Source: Micrococcus sp. EYE_212
Lineage (GTDB): Bacteria; Actinomycetota; Actinomycetes; Actinomycetales; Micrococcaceae
Direction: 5' to 3'
Assembly (NCBI RefSeq): GCF_023147585.1
Contig: NZ_JAHXOZ010000012.1
Span: 36,018-100,017, forward strand
DNA length: 64,000 nt
Each line of letters starts with the position of its first letter. The stretch's first letter is position 1. A program made the translations under genes and the position numbers. Shown piece after piece: positions 35,848 to 46,050 of this stretch. The notes below the pieces were generated by a model that was not told the DNA's origin, searched no databases, and worked only from the letters and a program-made list of their open reading frames with translations.

Positions 35848-36744
35848 ATGAGCCCTCATCACTCGCTGCGCCACCTGGACGCCTACCTCGAGGGCGTGCT
35901 CTCGCGCCCGGCGGGCCGCCGGCTGGCGGCCCATCTCTCCCGCTGCCCGGACTGCGCCCGGACCGCCCGTGAGCGGGCCCGCGTCCTGGACGCCGCGCGC
36001 TCCGTGGACGCCCGCCCCGCGGCCGTGACCCATCCCGTGCTCCCCGTGCGCGGCGTGTCCGGCCGCCTCGTCGTGCTGGCGCTGGCCATGGTCGTCCTGC
36101 TGGGCGGGCTCCTCGCGGCCGTGTGGGTGGCCGGCGCGCCGCGTGGCGTGGCCCGGGCGCAGGCCGGTCCGACGGACGCGCTGGGGGTCGTCCAGCGCCA
36201 GTCCGCCGCCGCGTCCTCCCCGGGGGCCACCGTGGAGGAGCTCCGCGGCCTCGGCTGGACCGTGCCGTCCCTGACCGGCGCAGGCCTGCAGCCCCTCGAG
36301 GTGCGCGGCGAGCAGGCGGCGGACCTGCTGGAGGTCGCGGTGGTCTGGGGGCGCGCCGAGCCGGCGGTCACGGTGCACGAGTGCCGCTCGCGCTCCGCGA
36401 CCGCTGTGCCCCGCGGCTGTGCGTCGGGGCGCGAGGACGCCGCAATGCCGGGGAGGCGGCTCCCCGGCGGTGTCGCCTACCGGCTGACGGACGACCCGTC
36501 CGGAGAGGGGTGGATCGCGGACCTCGCGACGGCGCAGGCGGCCTACCGCGTGGAGTCCACGCTGCCACGCGAGCAGGCGGAGCCCCTCCTCACCCTCCTC
36601 GTGGTCTCGGACCGGTCCGGCCTCACCGAGCTGCGGCGCGACGACGCCGTGACGGACCGCCTCGAGCGCGGCCTCGAGCGGATCGTCGAGGCCGTTCCGA
36701 GCATGGGCCGGGTGGCCGGCATCCTCGCGGTGGGGCGTCGGTGA
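35848..36744 (+). CDS. Anti-sigma-factor-like zinc-binding membrane protein
   Basis: 298 residues. The N-terminus has the zinc-associated anti-sigma signature H-x3-C-x2-C (HLSRCPDC) after HLDAYLEGVLSRPAGRRLAA. One membrane helix follows (about residues 75-97, LVVLALAMVVLLGGLLAAVW), then an extracytoplasmic domain of about 200 residues without recognisable motifs. Position between an O-methyltransferase and tatB matches rseA of Mycobacterium. No sigma factor is adjacent, so its partner, if any, is elsewhere. GGAGGAGG precedes ATG. Confidence 0.75.
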   Translation: MSPHHSLRHLDAYLEGVLSRPAGRRLAAHLSRCPDCARTARERARVLDAARSVDARPAAVTHPVLPVRGVSGRLVVLALAMVVLLGGLLAAVWVAGAPRGVARAQAGPTDALGVVQRQSAAASSPGATVEELRGLGWTVPSLTGAGLQPLEVRGEQAADLLEVAVVWGRAEPAVTVHECRSRSATAVPRGCASGREDAAMPGRRLPGGVAYRLTDDPSGEGWIADLATAQAAYRVESTLPREQAEPLLTLLVVSDRSGLTELRRDDAVTDRLERGLERIVEAVPSMGRVAGILAVGRR

Positions 36745-36765
36745 GCCTCTAGTAGAGTCTCCACC

Positions 36766-37443
36766 GTGGCAGGAATCAACGGATCCGAGTTCATCGTCCT
36801 CCTGGTGCTCGCCGTGATCATCCTCGGTCCGGAGAAGCTCCCGGAGTACACCCGCGCCTTCACCCAGTGGCTCCGCCGGATGCGGGACATGGCCGAGGGC
36901 GCCAAGACGCAGTTCAAGGAGGAGACGGGGACGGACTTCGACGAGGTCAACTGGCGCAAGTACGACCCCCGTCAGTACGATCCCCGCCGCATCATCCGCG
37001 AGGCCCTCACCGAGCCGGTGGACGGCAGCGGCTCCTCCACCGCCGCGCATCGGGCCCAGGCGCTCACGGGCGTGGCCCCCGAGGACCTCCACGGCGGGCT
37101 GACCCGCCAGGACATCGCGGACATGGACCCCCGCTCCCTCTTCCGCCGCCCGGGCGGCACGGGCAGCAGCGCCGCCGAGGCCACCGACGTCGAGTCCACC
37201 GCCGTCGCGTCCGCCACGGGCACCGCCGCCCCCGACGCCGAGCTCACCCCCGTGGCCGCCGCCGTCGTCCCGGGTGCCGGGACCGCCGTCGTGGGAGGCG
37301 CGGCCGTCGCCCTCATGGCCTCCGGCCGCGCCGAGGCCATGGTGGCCGAGGAGCGCCCGGCTCCGGTCCCGGCCGCCGCGGGCCCGGACCCGCTCGAGCT
37401 GCTCGGCCTGGCGCCCGCACCCTTCGACGTCGACGCCACCTGA
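36766..37443 (+). CDS. tatB: Sec-independent protein translocase component TatB
   Basis: 225 residues. Short periplasmic start, one membrane helix (FIVLLVLAVIILGPEKLPEY) with the TatA/B GPEKLP hinge, an amphipathic helix (RAFTQWLRRMRDMAEGAK) and a long, disordered Ala/Val/Glu-rich tail typical of actinobacterial TatB. With TatA and TatC (not in the window) it exports folded proteins. The start is GTG, leaderless from TAGAGT (36753-36758, 7 nt upstream), so it has a promoter independent of the anti-sigma-like gene 21 bp upstream. Confidence 0.92.
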   Translation: MAGINGSEFIVLLVLAVIILGPEKLPEYTRAFTQWLRRMRDMAEGAKTQFKEETGTDFDEVNWRKYDPRQYDPRRIIREALTEPVDGSGSSTAAHRAQALTGVAPEDLHGGLTRQDIADMDPRSLFRRPGGTGSSAAEATDVESTAVASATGTAAPDAELTPVAAAVVPGAGTAVVGGAAVALMASGRAEAMVAEERPAPVPAAAGPDPLELLGLAPAPFDVDAT

Positions 37444-37464
37444 TCGCCGCGGTGATCCCGGCGC

Positions 37465-38624
<1,160 letters not shown>

Positions 38625-38628
<4 letters not shown>

Positions 38629-39437
38629 CGCCGTCCGTCCGCCGCGCTCGATCCGGTGGCGCTCGGTCCGGTCGCGTCCGGGCCGGGGGCGGCGTCGTCC
38701 TCCCGGACGCGAGCGGCGGCCTCCTCGGCGGCCTCCTGGGCCGCGATGATCGCGAGCGTGGTGGTCTGGGCGTCGTCGGCGTCCCCGCCGGGCCGCGCGC
38801 CGCCGTCGCGGTCCCGGGACTTCTTCTTCTTCGCCTTCTTCACGGAGCCGGCGGCGTCCCCGCCGTCCGAGGCGGGGGAGAGCAGGTCCGCGCGCATCTC
38901 GGCGCGGAGCTCTTCGCGGAGGGACTCGCGCAGCTCGCCGATCAGGTCCTCGTGCACGCCGCGCAGCTCGCCCCGCACGAAGTCGCGGGTGGCCACGTCC
39001 TGCAGCGCGATGCGCAGGCCCGAGATCTCCCGCGTGAGGTACTCCGTGTCCGCGAGGTTCCGCTCGGCCCGGTCGCGGTCCTCGCGCATGGACACCTTGT
39101 CCCGGTCGTCCTGGCGGTTCTGGGCGAGGAGGAGAAGAGGGGCCGCGTACGAGGCCTGGAGCGAGAGCATGAGGGTCAGCGCGGTGAAGCCCAGGGCCGC
39201 GGAGTCGAAGCGCAGGCCCTCGGGCCCGTAGCTGTTCCAGCCGACCCACAGGAGGCAGAACAGGGTCATCCACACGAGGAACTGCGGCGTGCCCATGAAC
39301 CGGGCGATGCCCTCGGTGGCCTCCCCGAAGGCGTCCGGGTTGGGGCTGAAGCGGGGCACTCGGCGTCGGCGCGCGCTCAGCGGCGTGTCCAGGCCCGTGC
39401 CTCGGGTCTCGCGAGGCTCCCTCGTGGTCTGCGACAT
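38625..39437 (-). CDS. DUF1003 family membrane protein
   Basis: 270 residues. A basic N-terminus, then the DUF1003 core: GIARFMGTPQFLVWMTLFCL, WNSYGPEGLRFDSA, LTLMLSLQASYAAPLLLLAQ and RQDDRDKVSMREDRDRAER, with two membrane helices. A coiled-coil region and a Lys-rich (KKAKKKK) then Ala/Asp-rich disordered tail follow. Function unknown. ATG 39437 is chosen because AAGGAG lies 5 nt upstream; the nearby GTG at 39443 overlaps that site. The stop overlaps the mrp start. Confidence 0.88.
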
Positions 39438-39497
39438 GCTCACTCCTTCGGTGCGGTCCGTGCGGTCGATGCGGTTCGGGGGGTGGTGCGGGAGGGG

Positions 39498-40760
39498 TCA
39501 GCCGGCGGCGGCCGGATGGTCGTCCGGGTCCATCGCGCGCCAGTCGTCCGGGAGGATGTGGTCGAGGACGTCGTCCACGCTCACGGCGCCCACCACGCGG
39601 TGCTGGGCGTTGACGACGGGGATGGACGTCAGGTTGTACGTGGCCAGCTCGCGGGTGACGTGGGCCAGTGGGGCCAGGTCGGAGACCGGCTCGAGGTCCT
39701 TGTCCATGATGTTGCCGATCGCCTCGGGCGGCGGGTACCGCAGCAGGCGCTGGAAGTGCACGACGCCCAGGAACCGTCCCGTGGGCGTCTCCAGCGGCGG
39801 GCGGGCCACGATCACGAGGGAGGCGAGCGCGGGGGAGATCTCGTGCTGCCGGATGGTGGCCATGGCCTCGGCCACGGTCGCCTCGGGCGGGAGGATCACG
39901 GGCACGGGCGTCATGACGGAGCCGGCCGTGTCCTCCTCGTACTCGAGCAGGCGGCGCACGTCCTCGGCGTCCTCGGGCTCCATGAGCTCCAGGAGCAGCT
40001 CCTGCTGGGAGTCGGGCAGCTCGTGGAGGAGGTCCGCGGCGTCGTCGGGGTCCATCTCCTCGAGGACGTCCGCGGCGCGCTCGATGTCCAGGTGGGAGAG
40101 GATCTGGACCTGGTCGTCGTCGGGCAGCTCCTGGAGGACGTCTGCGAGGCGCTCGTCCTGGAGCTCGTTGGCGACCTCCACGCGGCGCTTCTCCGGCATC
40201 TCGTGCATCATGTCCGCGAGGTCGGCGGCCTTGAGGTCCTCGTGGGCGGCCACGAAGCTCGTGGCCCCCTGCGGCTCGGCCTGCCCGGCCCAGCGGGCCT
40301 CGTCCCACGTGAGGAGCAGGTGCTCTCCCCGCGGGCGGCCGAAGGCGCCGCGGCCCGTGGGGCGCAGGACGTACATGTCCGAGACGAGCCAGTCGCCGTT
40401 GCGCTGCTGCTCCAGCCCGATGTCCTCGAGGACGGCCTCGCCCGAGCCGTCCGTGAGGCGCACACGCCGGTCGAAGAGGTCGCCCGCGACGGTCTGCTCC
40501 CCGCCGCGGCGGGAGAAGCGGCGCAGGTTGATGAGGCCCGTGGTGATGATCTGGCCCGAGTCCATGGAGGTCACACGGGTCATGGGCACGAAGACGCGCT
40601 TCTTGCCGGGGACCTCGATCACCAGGCCGGTGGCCACGGGGGTGGCGACCCCGCCCCGGTCCAGGACCACGACGTCGCGCAGCCGGCCCAGACGGTCGCC
40701 CAGCGGGTCGAACACGTCCAGGCCCAGCAGGCGGGCCACGAAGATCTTGGGGGAGTTCAC
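39498..40760 (-). CDS. MgtE N-terminal/CBS domain protein without a channel domain
   Basis: 420 residues. N-terminal PRC-barrel-like segments (VFDPLGDRLGRLRDVVVLDR) are followed by the helical MgtE_N superhelix (about 170-290, LQELPDDDQVQILSHL, LLHELPDSQQELLLEL) and two CBS motifs (TVAEAMATIRQHEISPAL and TSIPVVNAQHRVVGAVSVDD). The five-helix Mg2+ channel of MgtE is missing, so it is probably a regulator or sensor rather than a transporter. GTG start, leaderless from TAGGCT (40767-40772, 6 nt upstream). It is upstream of DUF1003 and mrp on the same strand. Confidence 0.88.
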   Translation of the reverse strand: MNSPKIFVARLLGLDVFDPLGDRLGRLRDVVVLDRGGVATPVATGLVIEVPGKKRVFVPMTRVTSMDSGQIITTGLINLRRFSRRGGEQTVAGDLFDRRVRLTDGSGEAVLEDIGLEQQRNGDWLVSDMYVLRPTGRGAFGRPRGEHLLLTWDEARWAGQAEPQGATSFVAAHEDLKAADLADMMHEMPEKRRVEVANELQDERLADVLQELPDDDQVQILSHLDIERAADVLEEMDPDDAADLLHELPDSQQELLLELMEPEDAEDVRRLLEYEEDTAGSVMTPVPVILPPEATVAEAMATIRQHEISPALASLVIVARPPLETPTGRFLGVVHFQRLLRYPPPEAIGNIMDKDLEPVSDLAPLAHVTRELATYNLTSIPVVNAQHRVVGAVSVDDVLDHILPDDWRAMDPDDHPAAAG

Positions 40761-40863
40761 CGGGCCAGCCTAGTGGGTCCTCTCCGCGCCCGCCCGGTGG
40801 GGCGGGTGTCCGCAGTGGGCGGACTCCCGGGCCTCCGCGCCCGCGGCCAGGCACAATGGGGAC

Positions 40864-41601
40864 ATGTCCTTCATGATGTCCAGCCCCGCCCCCGGATCCG
40901 GCGACACGGGCCTGCCCCGCGGAGAGCTCGTGGCCACCTACTCCACGTACACCGAGGCGCGCGAGCAGGTGGACCGGCTGGCCGCCACGGACTTCCCGGT
41001 CAGCGCCGTCTCCATCGTCGGCAAGGACCTGCGCGTGGTGGAGCGGGTGCGCGGCCGCCTCAACTACGCCCAGGTGGCGCTCGGGGCGGGCGTGCGGGGC
41101 CTGATGTTCGGCGCCCTGATCGGCGCGTTCCTCCTCCTGCTGGACCCGTCGGGAGGGCCGCTCCAGATCCTCACCTCGGCGCTGCTGGGCCTGGCCGTGT
41201 GGCTGCTGTTCGGGGTGATCGGGTTCGCGCTGCGCAAGGGCCGGCACGGCTTCGCCTCCTCGCAGGCCGTGGTGCCCGCCGGCTACGACCTCGTGATCGC
41301 CTTCGAGCACGCCGCGCGCGCCCGCCAGGAGCTCGGCCTCACCGCCCGCCCGGCCCCGGCGGCCCCCGCGCCGGCGGCTCCGGCCCCCATCACGGCGGCC
41401 CCGGACCAGGCCGCTCCCGCGGACCACGACGCCGGCACGCCCGCTCCGTCGGCCCCGGCCGGCACGCCCGCGGCCCCGGCCGGCCTCGACCGCTCCTACG
41501 GCGTGAGCCTGCCCCCCGAGGAGGTCGCGCGCCTCATCGAGGCACGCGGCGGCCGCCCCGGGCCGCAGCCTCCGTCCGAGGGCGGCTCCCACCGCGCCTG
41601 A
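40864..41601 (+). CDS. General stress protein-like (DUF1269/GSP17M-type) membrane protein
   Basis: 245 residues. Starts with a domain ELVATYSTYTEAREQVDRLA, FPVSAVSIVGKDLRVVERV that resembles the general stress protein 17M-like N-terminus, followed by two membrane helices (about 80-135), a short cytosolic segment and an Ala/Pro-rich tail. Function unknown. CACAAT (40852-40857) lies 6 nt before ATG, so the message is leaderless. It is divergent from the MgtE_N/CBS gene with about 100 bp between starts. Known synteny groups it with mrp-linked genes. Confidence 0.75.
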   Translation: MSFMMSSPAPGSGDTGLPRGELVATYSTYTEAREQVDRLAATDFPVSAVSIVGKDLRVVERVRGRLNYAQVALGAGVRGLMFGALIGAFLLLLDPSGGPLQILTSALLGLAVWLLFGVIGFALRKGRHGFASSQAVVPAGYDLVIAFEHAARARQELGLTARPAPAAPAPAAPAPITAAPDQAAPADHDAGTPAPSAPAGTPAAPAGLDRSYGVSLPPEEVARLIEARGGRPGPQPPSEGGSHRA

Positions 41602-41620
41602 CGCGCCGCCCCGCACACCG

Positions 41621-41648
41621 CGGCCCGGTCCCCCGAGGGGCCGGGCCG
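41621..41648. terminator. Terminator between convergent genes
   Basis: CGGCCCGG-T-CCCC (41621-41633, one bulged T) pairs with GGGGCCGGGCCG (41637-41648) around a CGA loop, between the stress protein gene and the pyruvate-kinase-like gene. Confidence 0.7.
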
Positions 41649-41674
41649 TCGTCGTCGGGGGACCGCCGCCCCGT

Positions 41675-43495
41675 TCAGAGGCTCCAGGACTCCAGCCGCC
41701 GCAGCATGTCCCCCTTCTTGCGGGTGTGACCGCCCATGCGGGCGAGGATGTCGCCCAGCGAGGTGATCGCGTCCTCGATGTAGGGGCCCTTGTTCAGCAT
41801 CGCGGCCTCCGCGCGCTGGGCCATCGCGGCGTCGGTGATCTCGGCGCGCGAGGGCAGGCCCTTCTTGGCCAGCGACTCGAGGATCTGCGTGGCCCAGATC
41901 GCGGGCACGTGGGCGGCCTCGCAGAGCCACAGGATCTCCTCCTGGAGCTCGGCCATGCGCTCGAATCCGGCCTCCACCGCGAGGTCGCCGCGGGCGATCA
42001 TCACGCCCACGTCGTTCCACCGCATGGCCTCCAGGAGCATGAGCGGCAGCTGCTCGAACGCGGCCACCGTCTCGATCTTGAGGGTGACGTCCACGTCCTT
42101 CGCGTCCTGCTCCTCGAGCGCCTCGATGAGGCGGGCGACGTCGGCGGCCGAGCGCACGAACGACATGTTGACCATGTCCGCGTGGGAGGCCACGAACGGG
42201 ATGTGGGAGAGGTCCTCCGCCGTGAGCGCGGGGATCTCGAGGGCGGTGTCGGGGAAGTTGATCCCCTTCTCGGCCTTCAGCTTGGCGCCCGCCGGCCCGG
42301 CGTTCGTGACCGTCAGGGTGATCTCCTCGCCGTCGTTGGCGGTCACCTCGCCGCCGATCCGGCCGTCGTCGATCCACACCCGGTCGCCCACGGAGACGTC
42401 CCGGAAGGCCTGCTCGAGGGAGCAGCCGATGCGGTAGGGCGGGGCGGCGACGGCGGGGCGCGCCTGCATCGAGCGGGTGAGCACCACGTCCTCGCCCACC
42501 TGCACGCGCATGCTCTGCTCGAGCGGGGGCAGCTCGCCGACCGTGAGGGGCCCGTGCGGGGTGTCCACCCGCATGCCGGTCTCCCAGTACACGGTGCGGA
42601 CCGTGCTCACGAGCAGTCCGGCGCCGCTCACGCGCTCCACCATCAGCGTGCGGCGGGATCCGCGCGCGTCCTTCAGGTCCACCTCGTCGCCCGGCTCGAG
42701 GGCGGCCAGCACCTGCACGTCCGGGTCCTGCAGGGGCACGACGACGCCGTCCCCCGCCGGGTGCTCCCCGGCCCCGTCCGGAGCGGCGCCGAGCCACACC
42801 CGGGACGGCTCCAGGACCTGCCCGCCGTCGTCGCGCGAGGGCTTCACCTTGAGCACCCGCGGCCCCGGCTCGAGCGGGCCCGTGCGCAGCTTGGGCCCGG
42901 CCAGGTCCATCGCGACGCGCGGTGCGGGGCGCTCCTCCGAGCCGAGGCCGCGCAGCGTGTCGATCATGGCGGCCCACGCGTCCTCCCCGTCGTGGGCGCA
43001 GTTCACGCGGGCCAGGTCCATGCCCGCCGCCGCCATGCCGCGCACCAGCTCCGGGTCGGTGGCGGCCTCGCTCGGCATGGTGACCATCACGCGGGTCTGC
43101 CGGTCCTGGCGCATCGGGCCCAGCAGGGCGTTCGCGTTGCGCTCGAGGATCTCCCGCCCCACGGCGGGGGTGAGCGCGGACGGCGCGCCGTCGTCGGGCT
43201 CGGCCGTGGGCTCGGCCGCAGGCGCGCCGTCCAGCGCGCGGACCGCGCGGAGCACCGCGTCCAGGTGGCCGAGCACCCCCGCCTCCATGCGCCCGAGGGA
43301 GGAGAGCCCCACCTCGCTGAGCGCGTCCTGGAGGGGGCGCAGGTCCGTGCCGCGCAGGGCCACGTAGTGCACGAGGTTGCGGGCGGAGGGCCGGTGGCGC
43401 TCGCGCACACGCTCGATGAGGGCGGCGTGCTCGGCCTCGGCGTCGAGGAGGCGTTCCCGCAGGTCGGTGAGCTCGGAGACGAGGTGGGCGGTCAT
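41675..43495 (-). CDS. Atypical pyruvate kinase family protein
   Basis: 606 residues. A helical N-terminal extension (about 150 residues) precedes a pyruvate-kinase barrel: RVMVTMPSEAATDPELV, DLARVNCAHDG, MDLAGPKLRTG, ADMVNMSFVRS, LKIETVAAFEQLP, GVMIARGDLAVE and ATQILESLAKKGLPSRAEI. Instead of the usual MLSGETA the sequence is MLNKGPYI, and the C-terminal allosteric domain is absent. Barrel loops are longer than in the housekeeping enzyme. It may be a specialised or phosphoenolpyruvate-related enzyme. TAGGCT (43503-43508) lies 7 nt before ATG, so the message is leaderless. Confidence 0.75.
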   Translation of the reverse strand: MTAHLVSELTDLRERLLDAEAEHAALIERVRERHRPSARNLVHYVALRGTDLRPLQDALSEVGLSSLGRMEAGVLGHLDAVLRAVRALDGAPAAEPTAEPDDGAPSALTPAVGREILERNANALLGPMRQDRQTRVMVTMPSEAATDPELVRGMAAAGMDLARVNCAHDGEDAWAAMIDTLRGLGSEERPAPRVAMDLAGPKLRTGPLEPGPRVLKVKPSRDDGGQVLEPSRVWLGAAPDGAGEHPAGDGVVVPLQDPDVQVLAALEPGDEVDLKDARGSRRTLMVERVSGAGLLVSTVRTVYWETGMRVDTPHGPLTVGELPPLEQSMRVQVGEDVVLTRSMQARPAVAAPPYRIGCSLEQAFRDVSVGDRVWIDDGRIGGEVTANDGEEITLTVTNAGPAGAKLKAEKGINFPDTALEIPALTAEDLSHIPFVASHADMVNMSFVRSAADVARLIEALEEQDAKDVDVTLKIETVAAFEQLPLMLLEAMRWNDVGVMIARGDLAVEAGFERMAELQEEILWLCEAAHVPAIWATQILESLAKKGLPSRAEITDAAMAQRAEAAMLNKGPYIEDAITSLGDILARMGGHTRKKGDMLRRLESWSL

Positions 43496-43528
43496 GCCCG
43501 CGAGCCTAGCCAGAGCCCCCCGCGCCGA

Positions 43529-45112
43529 TCACCCCTGGAGGCGCGCCATCCAGGCCTCCACGTCCTCGGGGGCGCGGGGCAGGGCGGCGGAGAGGTTCTC
43601 CGCGCCGTCCTGCGTGACGAGGACGTCGTCCTCGATCCGCACGCCGATCCCGCGGTACTCCTCCGGGATCGCGAGGTCCTCGGCCTTGAAGTACAGCCCC
43701 GGCTCGATCGTGAACACCATGCCCGGCTCGAGCACGCCGTCGAGGTAGAGCTCCCGCTTGGCCTGCGCGCAGTCGTGCACGTCCAGGCCGAGGTGGTGGG
43801 AGGTGCCGTGCGGCATCCAGCGGCGGTGGTGCTGGCCCTCCTCGGACAGCGCCTCCTCGGCGGAGACCGGCAGCAGGCCCCACGCGGAGAGGCGATCCAC
43901 GAGGACGCGCATGGCCTCCGCGTGGATCTCGCGGAAGCGGATGCCCGGCTTCACGATGGCGAACGCGGCGTCGGCGGCGTCCACCACGGCCTGGTACACG
44001 CGGCGCTGCACCTCCGTGTAGGCCCCGTTCACCGGGAGGGTGCGGGTGATGTCCGCGGTGTAGAGGGAGTCGTCCTCCACGCCCGCGTCCAGGAGCAGGA
44101 GGTCGCCGTCGCGGACCTCCCCGGTGTTGCGGATCCAGTGGAGCACGGTGGCGTTGTTCCCGGCGGCGGCGATCGTGTCGTAGCCGAGGTCGTTGCCCTC
44201 CTCGCGGGCGCGGGCGAAGAAGGCGCCCTCCACGACGCGCTCTCCGCGGCGGTGGCCCACCGCGCGCGGCAGGGCGCGGACGACGTCCTCGAAGCCGGCG
44301 ATCGTGGCGGCCACCGAGGCGCGCATGCGGTCGACCTCCCACTCGTCCTTCACGAGGCGCAGCTCGGAGCAGAACTCGGCGAGCTCGACGTCGGCGGCCT
44401 GGGCGGCCGCGAGGTCCTGGCCGGCCTCGGTGCGGGCGGCGGCCACCTGGGCGTCCACGTCGAGGTCGGACTCTGCCAGCAGGCGGACCTGCCCCTGCCC
44501 GGCGTCCTTGGTCAGGGCCGACTCGAGCTCCTCGAGGCCGGCGGTGCGCAGCCCGGTGCGGGCGGCCATCTCCGCCAGGGTGGGCCGGGGTCCGATCCAG
44601 AACTCGCCCGCGCGGGGGTCGGCGTAGAACTGCTCCGAGTCGCGCCCCGCGAGGGGGCGGAAGTACAGGGTGGCCTCGTGGTCGGCCCCGTCGTCGCCCA
44701 CCCCGGGGTCCGTGGGCTCGAGGATGAGCACGGCATCCGGCTCGTGGTCCACGCCCAGGCCCGTGAGGTGCGCGAACGCGGAGTGTGCCCGGAAGCGGTA
44801 GTCGGTGTCGTTGGAGCGGACCTTGAGCCGGCCCGCGGGCACCACGAGGCGCTCGCCGGGGAAGCGGGCGGAGAGTGCGGCGCGGCGGCGCGCGGCGTGG
44901 GGGGCCACGGCGTCGGCGGCGGGCAGGTCCTGTGAGGCGGGCGCCCAGCCCGAGGCCATGAAGGCGCGGAAGGCGTCCGAGCTGGGGCGCTGGGAGCGGT
45001 TCTCCACTCGCTCGGCCAGGGGCTGGGGGGCCGGGCTGGTCTCGGCGGCGGGACCGCCCTCGGGAGCAGGGTCGGCGGGGTGCTGTGCGGAGTCGGTCAT
45101 GCCCACCATCAT
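43529..45112 (-). CDS. pepP: Xaa-Pro aminopeptidase (aminopeptidase P)
   Basis: About 527 residues. A variable N-terminal Ala/Pro-rich tail, a creatinase-like N-domain (from DAFRAFMASGW to about 290) and a pita-bread metalloprotease domain with the ligands in LLLDAGVE (Asp), YTADITRTLP (Asp), MPHGTSHHLGLDVHD (His), FTIEPGLYF (Glu) and GVRIEDDVLVT (Glu). It removes N-terminal residues before Pro, probably with Mn2+. MMVG at the start may be replaced by ATG 45100 (four residues later). It is divergent from the PHP gene with overlapping promoters. Confidence 0.93.
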   Translation of the reverse strand: MMVGMTDSAQHPADPAPEGGPAAETSPAPQPLAERVENRSQRPSSDAFRAFMASGWAPASQDLPAADAVAPHAARRRAALSARFPGERLVVPAGRLKVRSNDTDYRFRAHSAFAHLTGLGVDHEPDAVLILEPTDPGVGDDGADHEATLYFRPLAGRDSEQFYADPRAGEFWIGPRPTLAEMAARTGLRTAGLEELESALTKDAGQGQVRLLAESDLDVDAQVAAARTEAGQDLAAAQAADVELAEFCSELRLVKDEWEVDRMRASVAATIAGFEDVVRALPRAVGHRRGERVVEGAFFARAREEGNDLGYDTIAAAGNNATVLHWIRNTGEVRDGDLLLLDAGVEDDSLYTADITRTLPVNGAYTEVQRRVYQAVVDAADAAFAIVKPGIRFREIHAEAMRVLVDRLSAWGLLPVSAEEALSEEGQHHRRWMPHGTSHHLGLDVHDCAQAKRELYLDGVLEPGMVFTIEPGLYFKAEDLAIPEEYRGIGVRIEDDVLVTQDGAENLSAALPRAPEDVEAWMARLQG

Positions 45113-45117
45113 GGCAC

Positions 45118-45127
45118 CGCCTACGCT
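45118..45127. promoter_or_regulatory. Shared divergent -10 core for pepP and the PHP gene
   Basis: CGCCTACGCT reads TACGCT on the plus strand (45122-45127, 8 nt before the PHP ATG) and TAGGCG on the minus strand (45118-45123, upstream of pepP). The hexamers share the central TA, as at 8746-8755. Confidence 0.45.
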
Positions 45128-45135
45128 GGGGACTC

Positions 45136-45987
45136 ATGGCGCGCTATGACCTGCACACCCACTCCACGGAGTCCGACGGCACCCAGCCGCCCGCCGACGT
45201 GGTGCGGGCCGCGGCCCGTGCAGGCCTGGACGGACTGGCCCTCACCGATCATGACACGGCCTCCGGCTGGGCCGAGGCCGCGCAGGCGGCGCTCGAGGAG
45301 GGACTCACGTTCGTCCCCGGGATGGAGATGTCCTGCATGGCCGCCGACGGCACGAGCGTGCACCTGCTCGCCTACCTCCACGACCCCGAGGACCCGACCC
45401 TGCTGCGCGAGCTCACGGCCGCGCGCTCGGCGCGCCTCACGCGGGCGCAGGAGATGGCTGCACGGCTGGGGGAGGACTACCCCCTCACGTGGGAGCTCGT
45501 GCAGGAGCACGCGGCGGAGGGCGCCACGATCGGCCGCCCCCACCTGGCCGACGCCCTCGTCACCCTCGGCGTGGTTCCGGACCGCTCCGCGGCGTTCGCC
45601 ACGATCCTGACCGGCCGCTCCAAGTACTACGTGCCGCACCACGCCCCGGACCCGGCGGACGCCGTCGAGCTCATCCGAGGTGCGGGCGGCGTGCCCGTGT
45701 TCGCCCACCCGCGGGCGACGATGCGCGGCCGGGTGGTGGGCGTGGAGGTCATCGAGTCCATGATCGAGGCGGGCCTGGCCGGCCTCGAGGCCGACCACCG
45801 GGACAACCCCGAGCCGGAGCGCGCGTGGCTGCGGGAGCTCGCGGACCGCCACGGCCTCATCGTCACGGGCTCCTCGGACTACCACGGGGCCGGCAAGCCC
45901 AACCTGATCGGCGAGTTCACGACCGGCGAGGACGTCCTCGCCGAGATCGAGCGGCAGGGGACCGGCGCCGCCGTCGTGCGGGGGTGA
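45136..45987 (+). CDS. PHP domain phosphoesterase (RNase AM/YciV-like)
   Basis: 283 residues with the PHP metal-binding motifs: DLHTHSTESDG, GLALTDHDT, the VPGMEMSC Glu, PVFAHPRA and the final SDYHGAG. Proteins of this family hydrolyse AMP/nucleoside 3',5'-bisphosphates or act as 5'-3' exoribonucleases on rRNA and small RNA ends. Leaderless ATG (see the -10 core at 45118-45127). It precedes a strong hairpin and converges with the DEAD-box gene. Confidence 0.88.
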   Translation: MARYDLHTHSTESDGTQPPADVVRAAARAGLDGLALTDHDTASGWAEAAQAALEEGLTFVPGMEMSCMAADGTSVHLLAYLHDPEDPTLLRELTAARSARLTRAQEMAARLGEDYPLTWELVQEHAAEGATIGRPHLADALVTLGVVPDRSAAFATILTGRSKYYVPHHAPDPADAVELIRGAGGVPVFAHPRATMRGRVVGVEVIESMIEAGLAGLEADHRDNPEPERAWLRELADRHGLIVTGSSDYHGAGKPNLIGEFTTGEDVLAEIERQGTGAAVVRG

Positions 45988-46050
45988 GCCCGACCGTCCC
46001 TTCTCACTCCCGGGGCCCCGGCCGCACCCGTGATCGACCCTGGAGCCGCA

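Noticed and set aside
39498..40760. Calling this gene a magnesium transporter
   Set aside because: The MgtE channel domain and any membrane helices are missing.
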